Part shown: piece by piece, positions 1 to 11,207 of the stretch
How the letters are laid out: the number at the start of each line of letters is the position of its first letter
How positions within the stretch are numbered: the first letter of the stretch is position 1
Made by a program: the position numbers and the translations under genes
The notes under the pieces: model-generated
Told to the model about the DNA's origin: nothing
Seen by the model: the letters and a program-made list of their open reading frames with translations, nothing else
Database searches by the model: none
Origin: Massospora cicadina
Lineage: Eukaryota > Entomophthoromycota > Entomophthoromycetes > Entomophthorales > Entomophthoraceae
Direction of reading: 5' to 3'
Assembly (NCBI GenBank): GCA_022478985.1
Contig: JAKSZP010007889.1
Span: 124,001-188,000 of the forward strand
DNA: 64,000 bases

Positions 1-91
1 GTGGTCATCAGACACCTCCCAAAATGACTTCTCTTACCACCCATTACCAGGTCATATAGATGGCTAGCCCCATAATTCTGAGTTGCTTTCT

Positions 92-151
92 GGGTGTTCA
101 CGCACCTCAATTGGCAGGTCAGTCTCAATTCTATTAGCCTCTTCTTTGACA
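92..151 (+). repeat. Possible 3' end of an LTR related to element D
   Basis: The last 60 bases before position 152 resemble the end of the long LTR of element D (18085-18144): both share CAATTGGCAGGTCAGTCT and finish in a CTTC..GACA end. Upstream of this, bases 1-91 show no convincing match to the D LTR, so this is either a diverged LTR tail or a shared short module. Nothing else is recognised in 1-91. Confidence 0.35.
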
Positions 152-170
152 TATGGTATTTGGAATATTC

Positions 171-590
171 GCTTCTGAGAGGTGATGGTTAGGCAATTTT
201 GCTTCAGTATGGACTACTTATATGGCATTTTTCTGAATTGCGACTGCTAATATATATTTTTCAGGACTATGCAAGGGAATGTAAAATGTGCACTTTAGTT
301 ATAAAAAAAATTTTTAATAGTTTTATTTTGTAAAAAGATGATATTATCTAAACTACCAGGAGAAACTTAGAACATTATGAGATATTGGCAAATACCACAT
401 GTGAAGGTGGAATAAGATTCAGGAATTCTGGAGATGATGGCTTAGTCCATGGTCAGTGTTGAATTAAATCAAGATTTATTAATGAAGGCTGAACTGAGAT
501 CAATAAAGGTAACGAATTAAGTGGATTCCATTATCTGACATTAGGAAGCCTTTAGGTAGTAAGGTAAAATGCGGCATTGGGTGGTTAAAA
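171..590 (+). repeat. Left copy of a 0.42-kb direct repeat (element A, LTR-like)
   Basis: This block reappears at 4347-4763 in the same orientation with many substitutions and small indels. Both copies begin GCTTCTGAGAGGTGATGG and end near GTTAAA. Direct repeats of this length about 3.7 kb apart are what the two LTRs of one element look like. I could not find a clean TG..CA end, a primer-binding site or a polypurine tract, so the LTR reading is an inference. Confidence 0.6.
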
Positions 591-660
591 GAGCTAAGAG
601 GAGTTAACCACTGAATATAACTTTGGCTTAATATCAAGATGATAATATGTAAGTTTAGGA

Positions 661-702
661 CATCGATGAATCCCCCTTGGGTTGGGACCATCTAGTACTA
701 AA
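661..702 (+). mobile_element. Micro-retroposon copy 1 (42 bp, A-tailed, with TSD)
   Basis: A 42-bp insert lies between two identical 17-bp copies of AATATGTAAGTTTAGGA (644-660 and 703-719). It starts CATCGATGAATCCCCC, continues through GGTTGGGACCATCTAGTACT and ends in A's that run into the second duplication. The same sequence, variously shortened from the CATCGATG end and always with A's after TAGTACT, occurs in reverse at 27175-27221, 29389-29419 and 33833-33852. A-tail, 5' truncation and a 15-17 bp target duplication are the marks of LINE-type reverse transcription. The source RNA is not identified. Confidence 0.8.
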
Positions 703-855
703 AATATGTAAGTTTAGGAATTCATCCTATCTCATTTGCCAATAAAGCACTGACAGGAAGATTAATACTAAATTTTTGGGTTGTAAACTCAGCGTTATTA
801 TGGGAAATTGATTGGTCTTAAAAATATAAAATTGATAAAGAATTTGAGCCTTATA

Positions 856-1144
856 AGGGAGTGGAAGGCGAGTTGTTAGGCATATGGCTACCAACTTGAA
901 GGTTGCGGGTTCAATTCCCACCCTTTGAAAATTAATTAAGGTGCCAGTCAAAGAGAGCTATTGACGATTAGTAAGTCTAAAAACACGAAAACCTTACCCA
1001 TGACGTAACCAAAAAAATCCAAGTCCCAATCCAGAGGTGTAAAACTTTCTTTGATGAAGTTGACCCTGCCCAGGTTTCATGTCAATACTTTCTTTCTCTC
1101 ATTTGTAATGTCTGTCCCCTGGTTGGCTTGCCTTGAATTAATAA
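856..1144 (+). mobile_element. SINE with tRNA-like head and LINE-like tail (about 289 bp)
   Basis: The element is bounded by near-identical 15-bp duplications (841-855 and 1145-1159, 13 of 15 bases equal, starting AATTTG). Its head carries a tRNA-like stretch with a clear pol III B box. The middle is unrelated sequence. Its last 40 bases (about 1105-1144), with TGTCTGTCCCCTGGTTGGC, match the 3' tail of the LINE at 10749-10801 and of the short LINE derivative at 59689-59719. It therefore has the classic SINE plan: pol III promoter, body, tail borrowed from a partner LINE. It lies inside element A. Confidence 0.78.
866..918 (+). promoter_or_regulatory. Internal RNA polymerase III promoter (A and B boxes) of the SINE
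   Basis: The B box GGTTCAATTCC (908-918) agrees with the consensus GGTTCGANTCC at all but one base, the CpG position. An A-box-like AGGCGAGTTG stretch sits at about 866-876, a normal A-to-B spacing. The T-arm can pair with one mismatch, but the acceptor and anticodon arms do not fold cleanly, so this is a SINE head and not a working tRNA gene. Confidence 0.65.
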
Positions 1145-1159
1145 AATTTGGGCCTTTTA

Positions 1160-4100
1160 CTAATAAAATAAATCTTGATGAAAAATAAATGTTTTCAGGG
1201 ATCAGACATGAGAAAGCGTTGATGAACAATTAGATAAAAATCTCTTTGGGGATTAGACCTGAATAAGAGATGATCAACAATTAAATTAATAAATGTAACC
1301 CAAAGTCCAGGGATAGAAACAAACAAGTTTTGAACCATAAGTTAAAGCTTCACCTAACAAGGGAGAAGCCTGACTGATCCCCCTCTAAGCCTCAACTGAG
1401 GGTGCCAATGATTTTGCCAGGGAAGGCTACCCTAGTTAGGGTCCTAAACTACCAGAGCTAGGCTGGAGATTATAATCCAAGGTAGTTGGGTAAGTGTCAG
1501 CCCAGAGATTAAGGCTGGGTTCCAATCTCATAATCTGTAGGCAGTCAGTGGTAGGACAAGGTTATCATTCACCTGGAAAAACTTGATTTGGAAGTGGTGG
1601 GGATCCCAAGGTTTGGTTGTTTACACAGCTTAGGAATGGTAACCTTAGTTTTAACCTTAAGATGGAAGAGATGAGTGTGAGGATTAAAGGTAGTTAGTCT
1701 AGGCTTATCTCCAGTTTAGAGTTTGGCGTTTCAATTCTTGAAGGGGTATACGTTCTTGTCAAGATAGTTGATAGCACAAACTTGAGATTTGAGGTAGATA
1801 AAGACAGATGAGCTTAGGCGGCAATCTGACTTCTGGAAGCCACAAGCAATGATGAAGTAGAGGGGAGGCAAATGTGGAACTGACAACAGAGCAGCATAAA
1901 GCAGTTGTATGGGTATCTTCAACTAAACCTACAGTTGAGTCCAAAAATGGCTCCAAGGATGGAGAAAGCGATCTCTCATAGAAGGAAGTCCCATAATCTT
2001 CCTCAGGAACTTTTACAGTGAGTTTTTGGGCAAGAGAAGGCTTGATAACAAGAGGACAGGCCATTTCATCATGGTTGAGGTTGGTTCATTTTGAAAATGT
2101 CAGCAACTATTTGTGGTTATGCATTTTAAAAGTTAGTAAATTTGGCCTGTACATCAAAACCTTGAGGTTCAAGCTGAATTTAGGTAGTGGGTTTTCACTA
2201 AATAGTTTTGATAAACTTGCTACCAATTTGTCTCGAATTCTTGGAGCAACCTTAAGGTTCTGGGGATGATCTTATCCAGGAAGAGCCAAAATGGCAAAGA
2301 AAAAGAGTTTGAGTTGTTTTCCAAGTCGTCATGAAGGTAAGAATAATTTTGCCTTGCATGAATTCAAGATGGCATTTAAGCAATTTCATAACTAATTTTG
2401 ACGCAAGTTTAATCATTTTTAAAGAACTGTGGAGTTAAAAATTAAATTGTTTAAATATCAATCCAGAATAGTTTAGTAATAGATTGAATAATTTTCTCAT
2501 TGGGGAAGGTATCAAGGTTCACCTTAGAAATGGTGGACAATTTTAGATTGCTGCTGTCAACCTTGAGGCGTTTAGATTGGTAGCATTGCTATCCAATTTG
2601 GTGGAAATAGAGCCCACATCAGTTAGAGGAGAGCGTGGCTAAAATCAGGCAGATAAATACATCTGGATTTAGATCGAAAAACTTCACATTGTAAAGTGAA
2701 AAGAGGGAACTTGTTTGGAAGGTAGGCTAAGGCAGAAATTTGAGCAAACCTCACTAAATAAAAAGGCAATCATGTGGTAACTTGTTACATCAGCAATGAT
2801 CTGACCAATGCAAGTTTTATTCTTTTCCACTGACAGCCAGACCTTATAAATTGATAAAAAATATAATTAGATTTGTAAAAAATACAGAAATGTGAAAATG
2901 GCAAAAATTGGTTTTGTAGGCTCCAATAACGATGTCAGATCAGTGAGTAGTGCTAGTGCAGAGAAATGTTGAAGGCGCTGATGCATTTGAGTCGGCTGTC
3001 TCATCAAAGAAACAGCAAAAAGTTTCAGCAGCGGGAAATGGAAAGAGCGTTAAGGCAATTTGTTTAGCTGTTCTGATTTTTCTGGAGGAACAGTGAGAAG
3101 CGTCAGCTACATAAATGGAGAGAGCATCAAGAAATTCAAATTGGCCATTACAATTATGTTGCTGTAACAACGAAGAGCTTCATCACAGGTAAGCAAGGTA
3201 AGTGTGGAGGCATCTTGTTCAGCGAGCCAGATTCTATCAGGCGGAGACTTTAGCTTGGGTGCAGAATTAAACACAACTTATCTAAAATCTAGATTTGAGT
3301 TTTTTGAACGTCTTGATTTTGTGGTGTTCGCTTCAGTCCCAGAGGTATTTGGCTCAGTTGGCCTGAGTGAATTTAAAGGGTTTAAAAACCTTAACAGAGG
3401 GGAATTTTTTTAGTGCAAAAACACTAGGTTCAGTTATGCCATTTGAGTAGCTGTGAGCCTCAGCTTCAGGAAACAAAGGTGCAAAGCAATTAATTGGTTC
3501 ACCTGCTCCATTTAGCTCGTTAAGAGGTTCTGGATCAGCTTAAAATTAAACTTGTGATTTTCTTGGATTTCAACATCAGTAACATCTGATTTTTCAGCTG
3601 TAGCAAGTCCCGCTTCTTCTTGGAGATCTTTATTTCAGGAAACTGGAGAGGGTGGCAAAGTTCTTTTTGGTTTAGCTAAGAAGAGCCCAAGTTCAAGTAA
3701 CTGATCCCATGTTCTTTCTAAGATAGATGAGTAGATTTGGTGGCGCCCTTTCAGAAGTTGCTCCAACAATTGAATAAAAAATTACAGTTCATAGCATTAT
3801 ATACTATATCTAATCCTTACTCTGCTATTTTTTCATTTTTGAGGTCTATAGTAAAAATTTGAAATTTGTTTGGTAGTATCTTCAGAGTAATATTTTATTA
3901 TGTCATAATGTTTTTCACTATATAACACATCGTGTACCATCCAGTTTCACATTTCACTTCCTTCATAGCATTCAGCATTATTTCAATTAGTCCATAGCCT
4001 AAACTGTTTGTAACATCTATAATGTTATGGTAAGGTTATTCTTAGTCAAACTTCCAGCAGTAGACCCCAGATCAAATCTACAAAGTAATGTGGCTTCTTT

Positions 4101-4346
4101 ACTTGCTGATCCACCCTATTTTTGATTTCTTGAGTAGTTTGATAAGTTGTCCTGGGTGATCAACAGTTTTACAGTATCAACTCAAAGTGCACCTCTAGTA
4201 TGCACCAGGTTTTGGCTTTTCAGTAATCTAAAGTCAAATCTATTTACCTGGGTACTTAAAAATGCCTGAGTTGGACAACTCAGGTTTGAGCATAAATGAT
4301 TCTAGAGATTCTAACTTCTTTCAATATGACACTTGATGGAATAATG
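1160..4346. other. Interior of element A: no recognisable gene
   Basis: About 3.2 kb of AT-rich DNA lies between the SINE and the right direct repeat. The longest coherent open stretch is on the minus strand (about 2267 down to 1759, roughly 170 codons with two stops) and matches no family I know. A weak 48-bp tandem duplication sits at 1199-1298 (both halves contain GAT.AACAATTA). No protease, RT, integrase or Gag motif was seen. If the flanking repeats are LTRs, this is a non-autonomous, LARD-like element. Confidence 0.3.
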
Positions 4347-4763
4347 GCTTCTGAGAGGTGATGGCTAGGCACTTTCACTTCAGTAGGTTCTGCTTATATG
4401 GCAACTATCATGGGTTGTGACTGATAATATATATTTTCAGGACTATGCAAAGTAAAGTGAAATGTACACTATAAAATTATTGAATAAATTTTGAATAGCT
4501 TTTTTTAAGTAAAATTATGATACATAAAATACCAGAAAAAATCAGAACATTATGAGCTATTGGCAAATACCACTTGTGAAGGTGGAAGGAGATTAAGGAA
4601 TGCAGGAGGTGATGGCATAGTCCAGGTTTAATGTTGGAATGAATCAAGACAATTTAACGAAGGCTGAAATGAGAGCAATAAAGGTAACACAATAAGTGGT
4701 TCACATTATCTTACATAGGAAGCCAATAGATAGTAAGATATAATGTGGCATAGGATGGTTAAA
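4347..4763 (+). repeat. Right copy of the 0.42-kb direct repeat (element A)
   Basis: This is homologous to 171-590 along its whole length; shared stretches include ATATTTTCAGGACTATGCAA and ACATTATGAG.TATTGGCAAA. The left copy is followed by the micro-retroposon region; this one is followed by a short unrecognised open frame. Confidence 0.6.
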
Positions 4764-5002
4764 TGTCATGGCTACATGACAAAATTGAGGGGACAGACTG
4801 TAAGGACAAGGTTGGACATCAGGAGGCCAAAAAATCTAAGTTAAAAGGACTTCCTGAATTGAAACATACCCTGGACCAGCACTGGGTACAGGCGAGATAT
4901 GCCCAGGTTTGTCCTAATGATTTGCGTGATGTTTGGCCTGGCGTTACAGCAAGGGCGTTAAAACGCACAAACTACGTACTTACCTCTAATGGTTCGTTAT
5001 GA
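4763..5002 (+). CDS. Unrecognised 79-codon open frame
   Basis: The frame runs from an ATG at the edge of the right repeat to TGA at 5000 and is lysine-rich at its start. It matches no family I know. It could be the remnant of a longer coding region or chance. I give it low weight because it has no visible homologue elsewhere in the window. Confidence 0.12.
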   Translation: MSWLHDKIEGTDCKDKVGHQEAKKSKLKGLPELKHTLDQHWVQARYAQVCPNDLRDVWPGVTARALKRTNYVLTSNGSL

Positions 5003-5502
5003 TCAAGGAGGAACAAGGATAAAACCCATTCCTTTTATAATATTGCTAAGTTAATTAAGTCAATTTACAATCTATAACTTAAGTTTGAATAATCTTGAGT
5101 TACAGGACCCTGACCAATGGTAGCATGCGTCTACTGGTTCGCTCAGGATTAGCACCACTTCCTCCAATTGACAACTCTCACCCAAATGTCTAATTGTTGT
5201 TCCACAATAAAAACTTTCCTTGTTGTCATCCAATTTAATAAAACCCTTTCATTTGATCTTTATTTATGTGCATTTATTTAGTCCTATTTGATGACCTCCA
5301 ATAGGCCCAAATTCACTAAAAGCATGCTGTCCTTGCTTGGGCTCTTCTATGCACCGTCCTTCTGAGTGGTGCTTTATTTACCAATCCTTCAGCTGTGGGT
5401 TCTGTAGCTGTGGTGTGGGACCTCGCCCCCACCTCTACTAAAACTAAATTGTTACAGACACGATCTTAACATTAGACAACAACCATATTTTTTTCTTGAT
5501 AA
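5003..5502. other. Intergenic, AT-rich, nothing recognised
   Basis: No coding frame, RNA or repeat recognised between the small open frame and the LINE. This is the sequence into which the LINE inserted; it resumes at 10818. Confidence 0.5.
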
Positions 5503-5518
5503 AACTTATTCCAAATGA
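5503..5518 (+). repeat. 5' target-site duplication of the LINE (16 bp)
   Basis: AACTTATTCCAAATGA occurs here and again, identically, at 10802-10817. The pair fixes both ends of the LINE. Confidence 0.93.
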
Positions 5519-5610
5519 CTTTTCTTTCTCGTTGCAAACACTTTTGCAACCCATTCAATTCAAGACTAAATCCAGTTTGATAATCTCATAGAGGGGATTA
5601 GTCTGCACCC

Positions 5611-6696
5611 ATGTCTGGGAGCAGTTGGGCAAGCAAAGCAAGAGGAGCAGGCGGAAGGCCCGCGGCCTCTAACGTTCAAAAACGCCCCAGAGAATCTGGC
5701 GGAATAGAAAAAAATTTAAAAAAACTGGCGGTCACAATTTCCCCGGAGATACTCGCGTGGCAAGCACAATGCAACCAGTACATCAATATGCCACATTCCC
5801 AGCCACTTTCATCGGTGGAATTCGGAGTCTGTGTGTATCTGGACATCCAAAAAATGGCCCTATGGGAAAAATTTTGTGAAGATGTACACAAAATTTTCCT
5901 GACTGCGGTGTACGTTGCACCTCACTCCATGTCGCACGGTTGGCTGGACCTAGGTTTTAAAAACAAAATAGCAGCAGACGAGGCTGCAGCGGTGCGCGTA
6001 GTGGTCAACCTCCCCGAAGGGCAATGGGTCGTCAAAACTAAACGCACCAGATGGACAAAATCAAACCAAATTTTCCTCACGTTTGACTTTTTGCCTACTA
6101 CGGTAAAACGTGACATTTTGGAGCAACACCTGAGAGATGGTCTCGCCATATACGGCAAAATACAATCTTTTGAAATGCAACGTTTCACACTGATGCCACA
6201 CCTGTGCACCGGCAAAGCCATTGCAGTTCTGACCCCATCTGAGGAGATCGCAAAGGACCTAACCCAGATCCTGCACTCCACCTTTATTGACATCGCAGGG
6301 CACACCACCCACCCATTCCGGGTAACTGTGGACAGTGCGCCCCCATTTGCACCCACTGTGATGCATTTGGCCATAAGGCACACGTGTGCCCCATTAAAGA
6401 GGGCGTTACATTCCAAGAGCACCCCTCGGCGGCCATGGCCAGCGGAGAGGCGCACTATGAACCAACTGCAAGCACCAAAAGAGGCCTTCCCGTGGGGAGC
6501 ACAAGGCTGCTACCTATTGGTAAAGCCCATCTCCCTGCAGGAGTGGAAGAAGGCCAAGCAGGCCCGTAGGACTGTGGCCAAGGAAGCAGCCAAGGTCACC
6601 ACCACCATCCCACACTCACAATGCCAGGAGGACATGGAGACCTTCGCGGCGGAAGCAACTCGGGAATCCATCACCCAATCAGATTGGGAGGCCTAA
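5611..6696 (+). pseudogene. LINE 1 ORF1: RNA-binding protein with CCHC knuckle (frameshifted)
   Basis: The frame opens at ATG 5611, 92 bp into the LINE, and gives 361 codons. Residues about 150-220 have the alternating hydrophobic pattern of an RRM-like domain (QIFLTFDFLPTTV then a second strand ending GKAIAVL), also seen in the LINE 2 ORF1. The knuckle C-x2-C-x4-H-x4-C (Cys codons 6348, 6357 and 6387, His codon 6372) lies in another frame, so an indel occurred at about 6300-6345; the first frame resumes before 6560 with a basic QEWKKAKQARR stretch. In the family this protein binds the element RNA as a nucleoprotein. The N-terminus is basic and Gly/Ala-rich. Confidence 0.85.
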
Positions 6697-7054
6697 GCCA
6701 AATGGGCCACTCAATCTGAGGATCCGATGGGAGATTTGATCTCACCCAATCGCTGCACCCAAGCCCCAGTTGAAACCGACTTGGGACCTATCCCAACCAA
6801 AAATTTTTTTTTGCCCCACTCGACGGTGCACCAAACTTATCCGCACCGCAAAAAATTCGTCTGACGTCGGGAAAACAAAAAGTGAAGGCCAAAGCCAACG
6901 CGACTCTTTCCACAAAAATTAACAAAAACCCCAATAGCGTTGCTGCTAATACCCGCGCTGCTGTGAAAGCCTGTGGGGACCTGGAAGAGGCTGGTGGGCC
7001 AGGGGGCCCACCCCCTCGCACCTAAGGTGTGATGGGGAAACCTTCACTCTAGGG

Positions 7055-10000
7055 ATGCTGAATATTGCCAGACTCAAAGCCTCCCCATCCCGGGCTAGGA
7101 AACTGAGTTTTTTACAAAATAATTTACCTGTGGATATCCTGGCCATCCAGGAAACCCACTGTCCATGAGGTTCCAAGGATGCTTGGAAAACAATGCTCCT
7201 ACCATCCCTATCCTTTTGGTCGAAGCACTGTGGGGTGCTAATTTGGAAAAACAATTTTTTCAAATTTATATCTTCAGAAACATTCCTAAATGACCGAGTG
7301 CTCGTTGTCACCTTCTCTTGGGCCAATGTTGCACACACAATTGTCAACATTTACGCCCCAAACGGTGCACAAGAGCATCAGGAATTTTTCTCGTCGGTCA
7401 AATCCCTCCCGCTACCCCCCGATTCTTTCCTAATCGGCGACATGAACTGTTGGCTAACCTCACCAACGGACCGGTGGCCGCCCTCACCCCACGCCCCACA
7501 GGGTCACATAGAACTACGCGTTCTAAAAGCCACCCTTGGGTTAATGGATGCGCTGCCATGACATGCCCCACTGCTCAAAAACATGACATGTCCCCACATC
7601 CACAACGGCCAATTAAGGTCCATGACCCGCATTGACCTTATTCTAGCGCTGGCGAAATTCTGACCCCACATCTCCCACTTCAAAACAATGAAAATGGAAT
7701 TCTCCAACCACCGACTGGTCTCGATAACATACCACTTACCTGTCACAGTTGCAAAGGCCCCACATTGGTGCAAAATCCGCCCCCCAGAGCTTGCGTCGCC
7801 AGGATTTTCCATGTGGGTGGAAGAGGCAACTTTGGCAAAATCATTTGTTGCACCGTTTTACATGCGGACCCCATTTCCACATGGGCAACTTTCAAAAAAG
7901 ACACCATCCGCCACTATCGCCATCTCTCATCCAGACGCTCATGAGCCACATCGGCAGTTATATCGCGCACGCTGGTGGAATTGGCCCACTTGGAGTCCAA
8001 CATTCCAGCCTCAGGATATAGCACTGCATGGGGCCAGAAGTGGGCGGAGGCAGCAGCACACCTCAACGCACTTGAAAGGCAACACAAACATCGGGTTTGT
8101 GTCTAATACAGGGCCACACGCATCACTAAAGGTGACAAGTGCACCGCATACTTCTTCAAAAAAATTTTTGCACCACGCCAGAGCGTGGCCTGCACACAGG
8201 TGCGAAGATTGGATAATTCTATCATGGACACACTGGCCAAAGTGGCAATTGAAATGCAAAGATATTACTCCAAGTTATACTGAGCTGAACCAATTCAGCC
8301 AGCTGAAATGGTGGAATTTCTCAACAGAGCTCATATCCGCACCATTTTCTGATACCCGGAAATAATGAATTTAATTACTCCAAATGAATTATGGACTACC
8401 ATTCGCGGTGCGCCAAACTGAAAATGACCAGGCCCAGATGGCATTCCATATGAGTTCTACAAAAAATATCTTAAATACATATCCCCATTGCTGCTAGCCT
8501 CACTCAACCAAAGCCTGTTGGAAACGCGCCTCCTACCAGGAGGACATGAGGCTTTTACAGTCACACTCTTCAAGAAAGGGGATAGGCTAGACTTAGCCAA
8601 CTGGCGCCCCATTTCTCTAACAAACACAGACACCAAAATTTTTAACAAAAATCATGGCTAACCGTTTAGGGACTGTAGCATCTGCCACCATCTCTCCAGA
8701 ACAATTCGGTTTCATCCCCAGAAGGTCGATTTGGGATAACGTGCACTCTGTGGCTAATGTGTGTCAGTCCACAGCCTCTGGGGCACTTGTATTCTTGGAC
8801 CAACAAAAGGCCTATGATAGAGTAAACTGGGAATACCTTAGGGCCTGCCTCCAACAATTCCGCCTACCTCCCCGCTTCATTAACTGGGTGATGCTGCTCA
8901 CGGAATCTGCAACAATGGCTGTGCGCGGCCCAATTTTCCTAACGGATGTAGTCCATCCTCAAAGGGGCCTGCGACAAGGGGACCCCTGAGCCCACTCTTA
9001 TACAACTTCAGCCTTGACCCACTACTGCGAAATGTGAATGCCCAACTCACTGGGGTCCATGTGCCAGGCCAAACCCCAGTCAAGATGATGGCATTTGCAG
9101 ATGATTGCGTGGTGGGGGTGTCTAATAATAAAGATGCACGCGCGCTTAAAGCCCTCATCCAGGAATATTCCCGGGTAAGCAACGCGGCACTGAACGCCTC
9201 CAAAACTGAAATCATCCTCCTTGGTCGGTTTTAGAACTGCTGGGCCCCAGCAAGTAGTTCCCAACCCAGCCCAGCTGCTCGCCCAAGTCCACGCCTTACT
9301 AACTCAAAACACACCGCTCCACTGGTGCTCCCCTTTGTGCCACGACCTACCATAGGACCGGTACGCCATCTGGGCGTGTGGTTGGAGGCAGGAGGATACG
9401 CGTCAGCAGTAATGGAGGGCCATATACTGGACAACGTGACGAAGCGAATCGCCTCTCTCAGAGCCCACCCTACTGCCCTCACTGGCAGGGTTGTTCTTGC
9501 CAACTCTATGCTCCTATCCAAAGTCTGGTTCGGAGCCCGCGCCATCCCCTTCTCCCCAAGCTTCTTCAAATTCCTGTATGCTTTGCTACAAGGTTGGCTT
9601 TGGTCAGGCCGCCCTCCACCAGTACGGCTAGAGGTCATGTTTGGCCCTCATCATCATGGTGGCATGGGCCTACTTGACTTCAAAGCCCATGCCGCCAAGA
9701 TCCTGGGCACCTGGATTGCGGCCGTCACTGCTCCTACACTCCCATCCCAACACTGGTCCCGCGCGGCCCGCTCCAACTTCTCCTGAGCCTTGGTCCTCAA
9801 CAACCCATCAAACCCCCACTCCCTGATGAAATACCTTGCATCACACACATCAGCCACAGGTCCTCACGGGACAAAACCCACTACAAACGAATCCTACTCT
9901 CCATGTGAAGCGCAGAGTGGAGAATTCGTATTAGTGGACATACAACCCAAAGAGGCCGCCCCTCTCCTCAGTTCACACAAGAGGTACAGGGGCTACCCAT

Positions 10001-10661
10001 CCATGATGGCGTGATCCCCATTCGACCCCAAGTCCTATCCAGGGTGGACTACCTGTACATGATGGACATCCCTTATTCCACTGAGACCCAAAAGACTATC
10101 TGGAAATACGCACACCATCCTCTGTTGCAGCCTCAAGTCCGTTCCCATGTGTGGCGCTGCCTGAGGCGAGTGTATCGTACAGCTGAGCGCTCTAATGCTT
10201 TACACTCATCCTGTGTCGTGTGTGGCCAGTATGGAACGCTGTTTCACCGCCTGGAGAAGTGCCCCACCTCTAAAGTAATATGGCGCGAAGTCCAACGTCT
10301 GCTAGGCCAGGATCAAACACATCCCTTCAGTCTGTCAAGAGATATGTTTGCTTCATCAATGGCCTCCCCCCTCCCACCCTCCCTTCGTGCTCTGGTGGTT
10401 GCAATCGCCATGTGGACTATCCACACGATTGTCTTGGATGCCATCGCCGGATCCATCCCCACCCTCCCTGAAGCTGTCCACAGATTCCAGTCTCATTTGG
10501 TGGATCACTTTCAAGCGTGGATGTTTGGATATCTCCCACCACGTCGCCGGCAGCTGGTCTCCTCCTGGTTCCCAGTCTGGTTCATCAAATCAGACCCCTT
10601 CCTCCACACGTGCTCAATAGTGGCTACGCCCCCTACACACGTTCCCTCCCCCTTCCCATAA
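7055..10661 (+). pseudogene. LINE 1 ORF2: endonuclease - reverse transcriptase - CCHC
   Basis: The best start is ATG 7055 (MLNIARLKASPS). The endonuclease shows the QETH motif, GDMNCW and a late FSNHRLV block (NH for the usual DH). TGA codons interrupt at about 7172, 7559 and 7662, each explicable as CGA to TGA. The RT follows with WRPISLTN, LDQQKAYDRVNWEYL, RGLRQGDP (then a 1-nt deletion at about 8985) and the catalytic AFADDC box at about 9091. The thumb and C-terminal regions continue at 9325-9786 and 10011-10661, ending in C-x2-C-x7-H-x4-C at about 10209-10251. ORF2 nicks target DNA and copies its RNA onto the nick. It can no longer be made as one protein. Confidence 0.88.
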
Positions 10662-10748
10662 GTGGCGTTCCCGCTGGCAACAAGAGATAGCATCGCTTCT
10701 CTGGGGTGCCTCACCTGGTACTGAGTTTTGTCTCGTCTGAGTCATATT

Positions 10749-10801
10749 CAGAAGTGTCCGTCCCATGGTTGGCCTTCCCCGCAATAAATTTAAATTTAAA
10801 G
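10749..10801 (+). other. LINE 1 3' tail shared with the SINE
   Basis: AGTGTCCGTCCCATGGTTGGCC followed by an AATAAA-containing end corresponds to the ends of the SINE (1105-1144) and of the short LINE derivative (59689-59719). In tail-sharing LINE/SINE pairs this is the segment the LINE reverse transcriptase recognises. Confidence 0.7.
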
Positions 10802-10817
10802 AACTTATTCCAAATGA
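10802..10817 (+). repeat. 3' target-site duplication of the LINE (16 bp)
   Basis: Identical to 5503-5518. Confidence 0.93.
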
Positions 10818-11207
10818 AAGGTTTTGTATTAGTTTTCAGGCGCTTTGGTTGTTCACTGTGGTTAGGACACTCTTGTCCACGGTGGTCTCATTCTTGTTGA
10901 TGTTGTGTCAGCTAGGCGTTTCTCTTTTTCTGCACGCAGTGTTAATTCCACCCTTTCAGCAAGTAAATGGTGGTTATGGACTGTTAAAAGCCCAGTTACT
11001 CGGGGTTTCAAGTTTCTCACTACTTCTTCTCATTATAATAGAACCAGCCTCATCTCCCCTCCTCCAGGAGTTGAATAGCTGCGTCAGCTTCTAACTGGGG
11101 AACCTTCCTGGGTGCTTTATGTTTATAATAATTGTGTTGTGGGTGTTCAAGAATATAGAGAGTTTAAGCGACTTTTTGGGGAAGGGCAACCCTGAGCCGC
11201 CACTTCA

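Larger units (their letters stand above)
5519..10801 (+). mobile_element. Full-length non-LTR retrotransposon (LINE 1), 5,283 bp
   Basis: Perfect 16-bp duplications flank the element exactly, so it is complete. It has a short 5' UTR (92 bp), ORF1 with a CCHC knuckle, ORF2 with an apurinic-type endonuclease, reverse transcriptase and a C-terminal Cys/His motif, and a 3' end of the form CAATAAATTTAAATTTAAAG instead of a long poly(A). The layout fits the fungal L1/Tad-like LINE groups. Both ORFs are broken by a few frameshifts and TGA codons, but the perfect duplications make it one of the younger insertions in the window. Confidence 0.92.

Noticed and set aside
661..702. A piece of 5S rRNA
   Set aside because: The reverse strand TTAGTACTAGATGG resembles part of 5S rRNA, but the match is short, the A tail is on the wrong side for 5S, and the rest does not fit.
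857..930. A functional tRNA gene
   Set aside because: Only the B box and T-arm are convincing; the acceptor and anticodon arms do not pair. The unit continues into a body and LINE-like tail within one pair of duplications, so it is a SINE.
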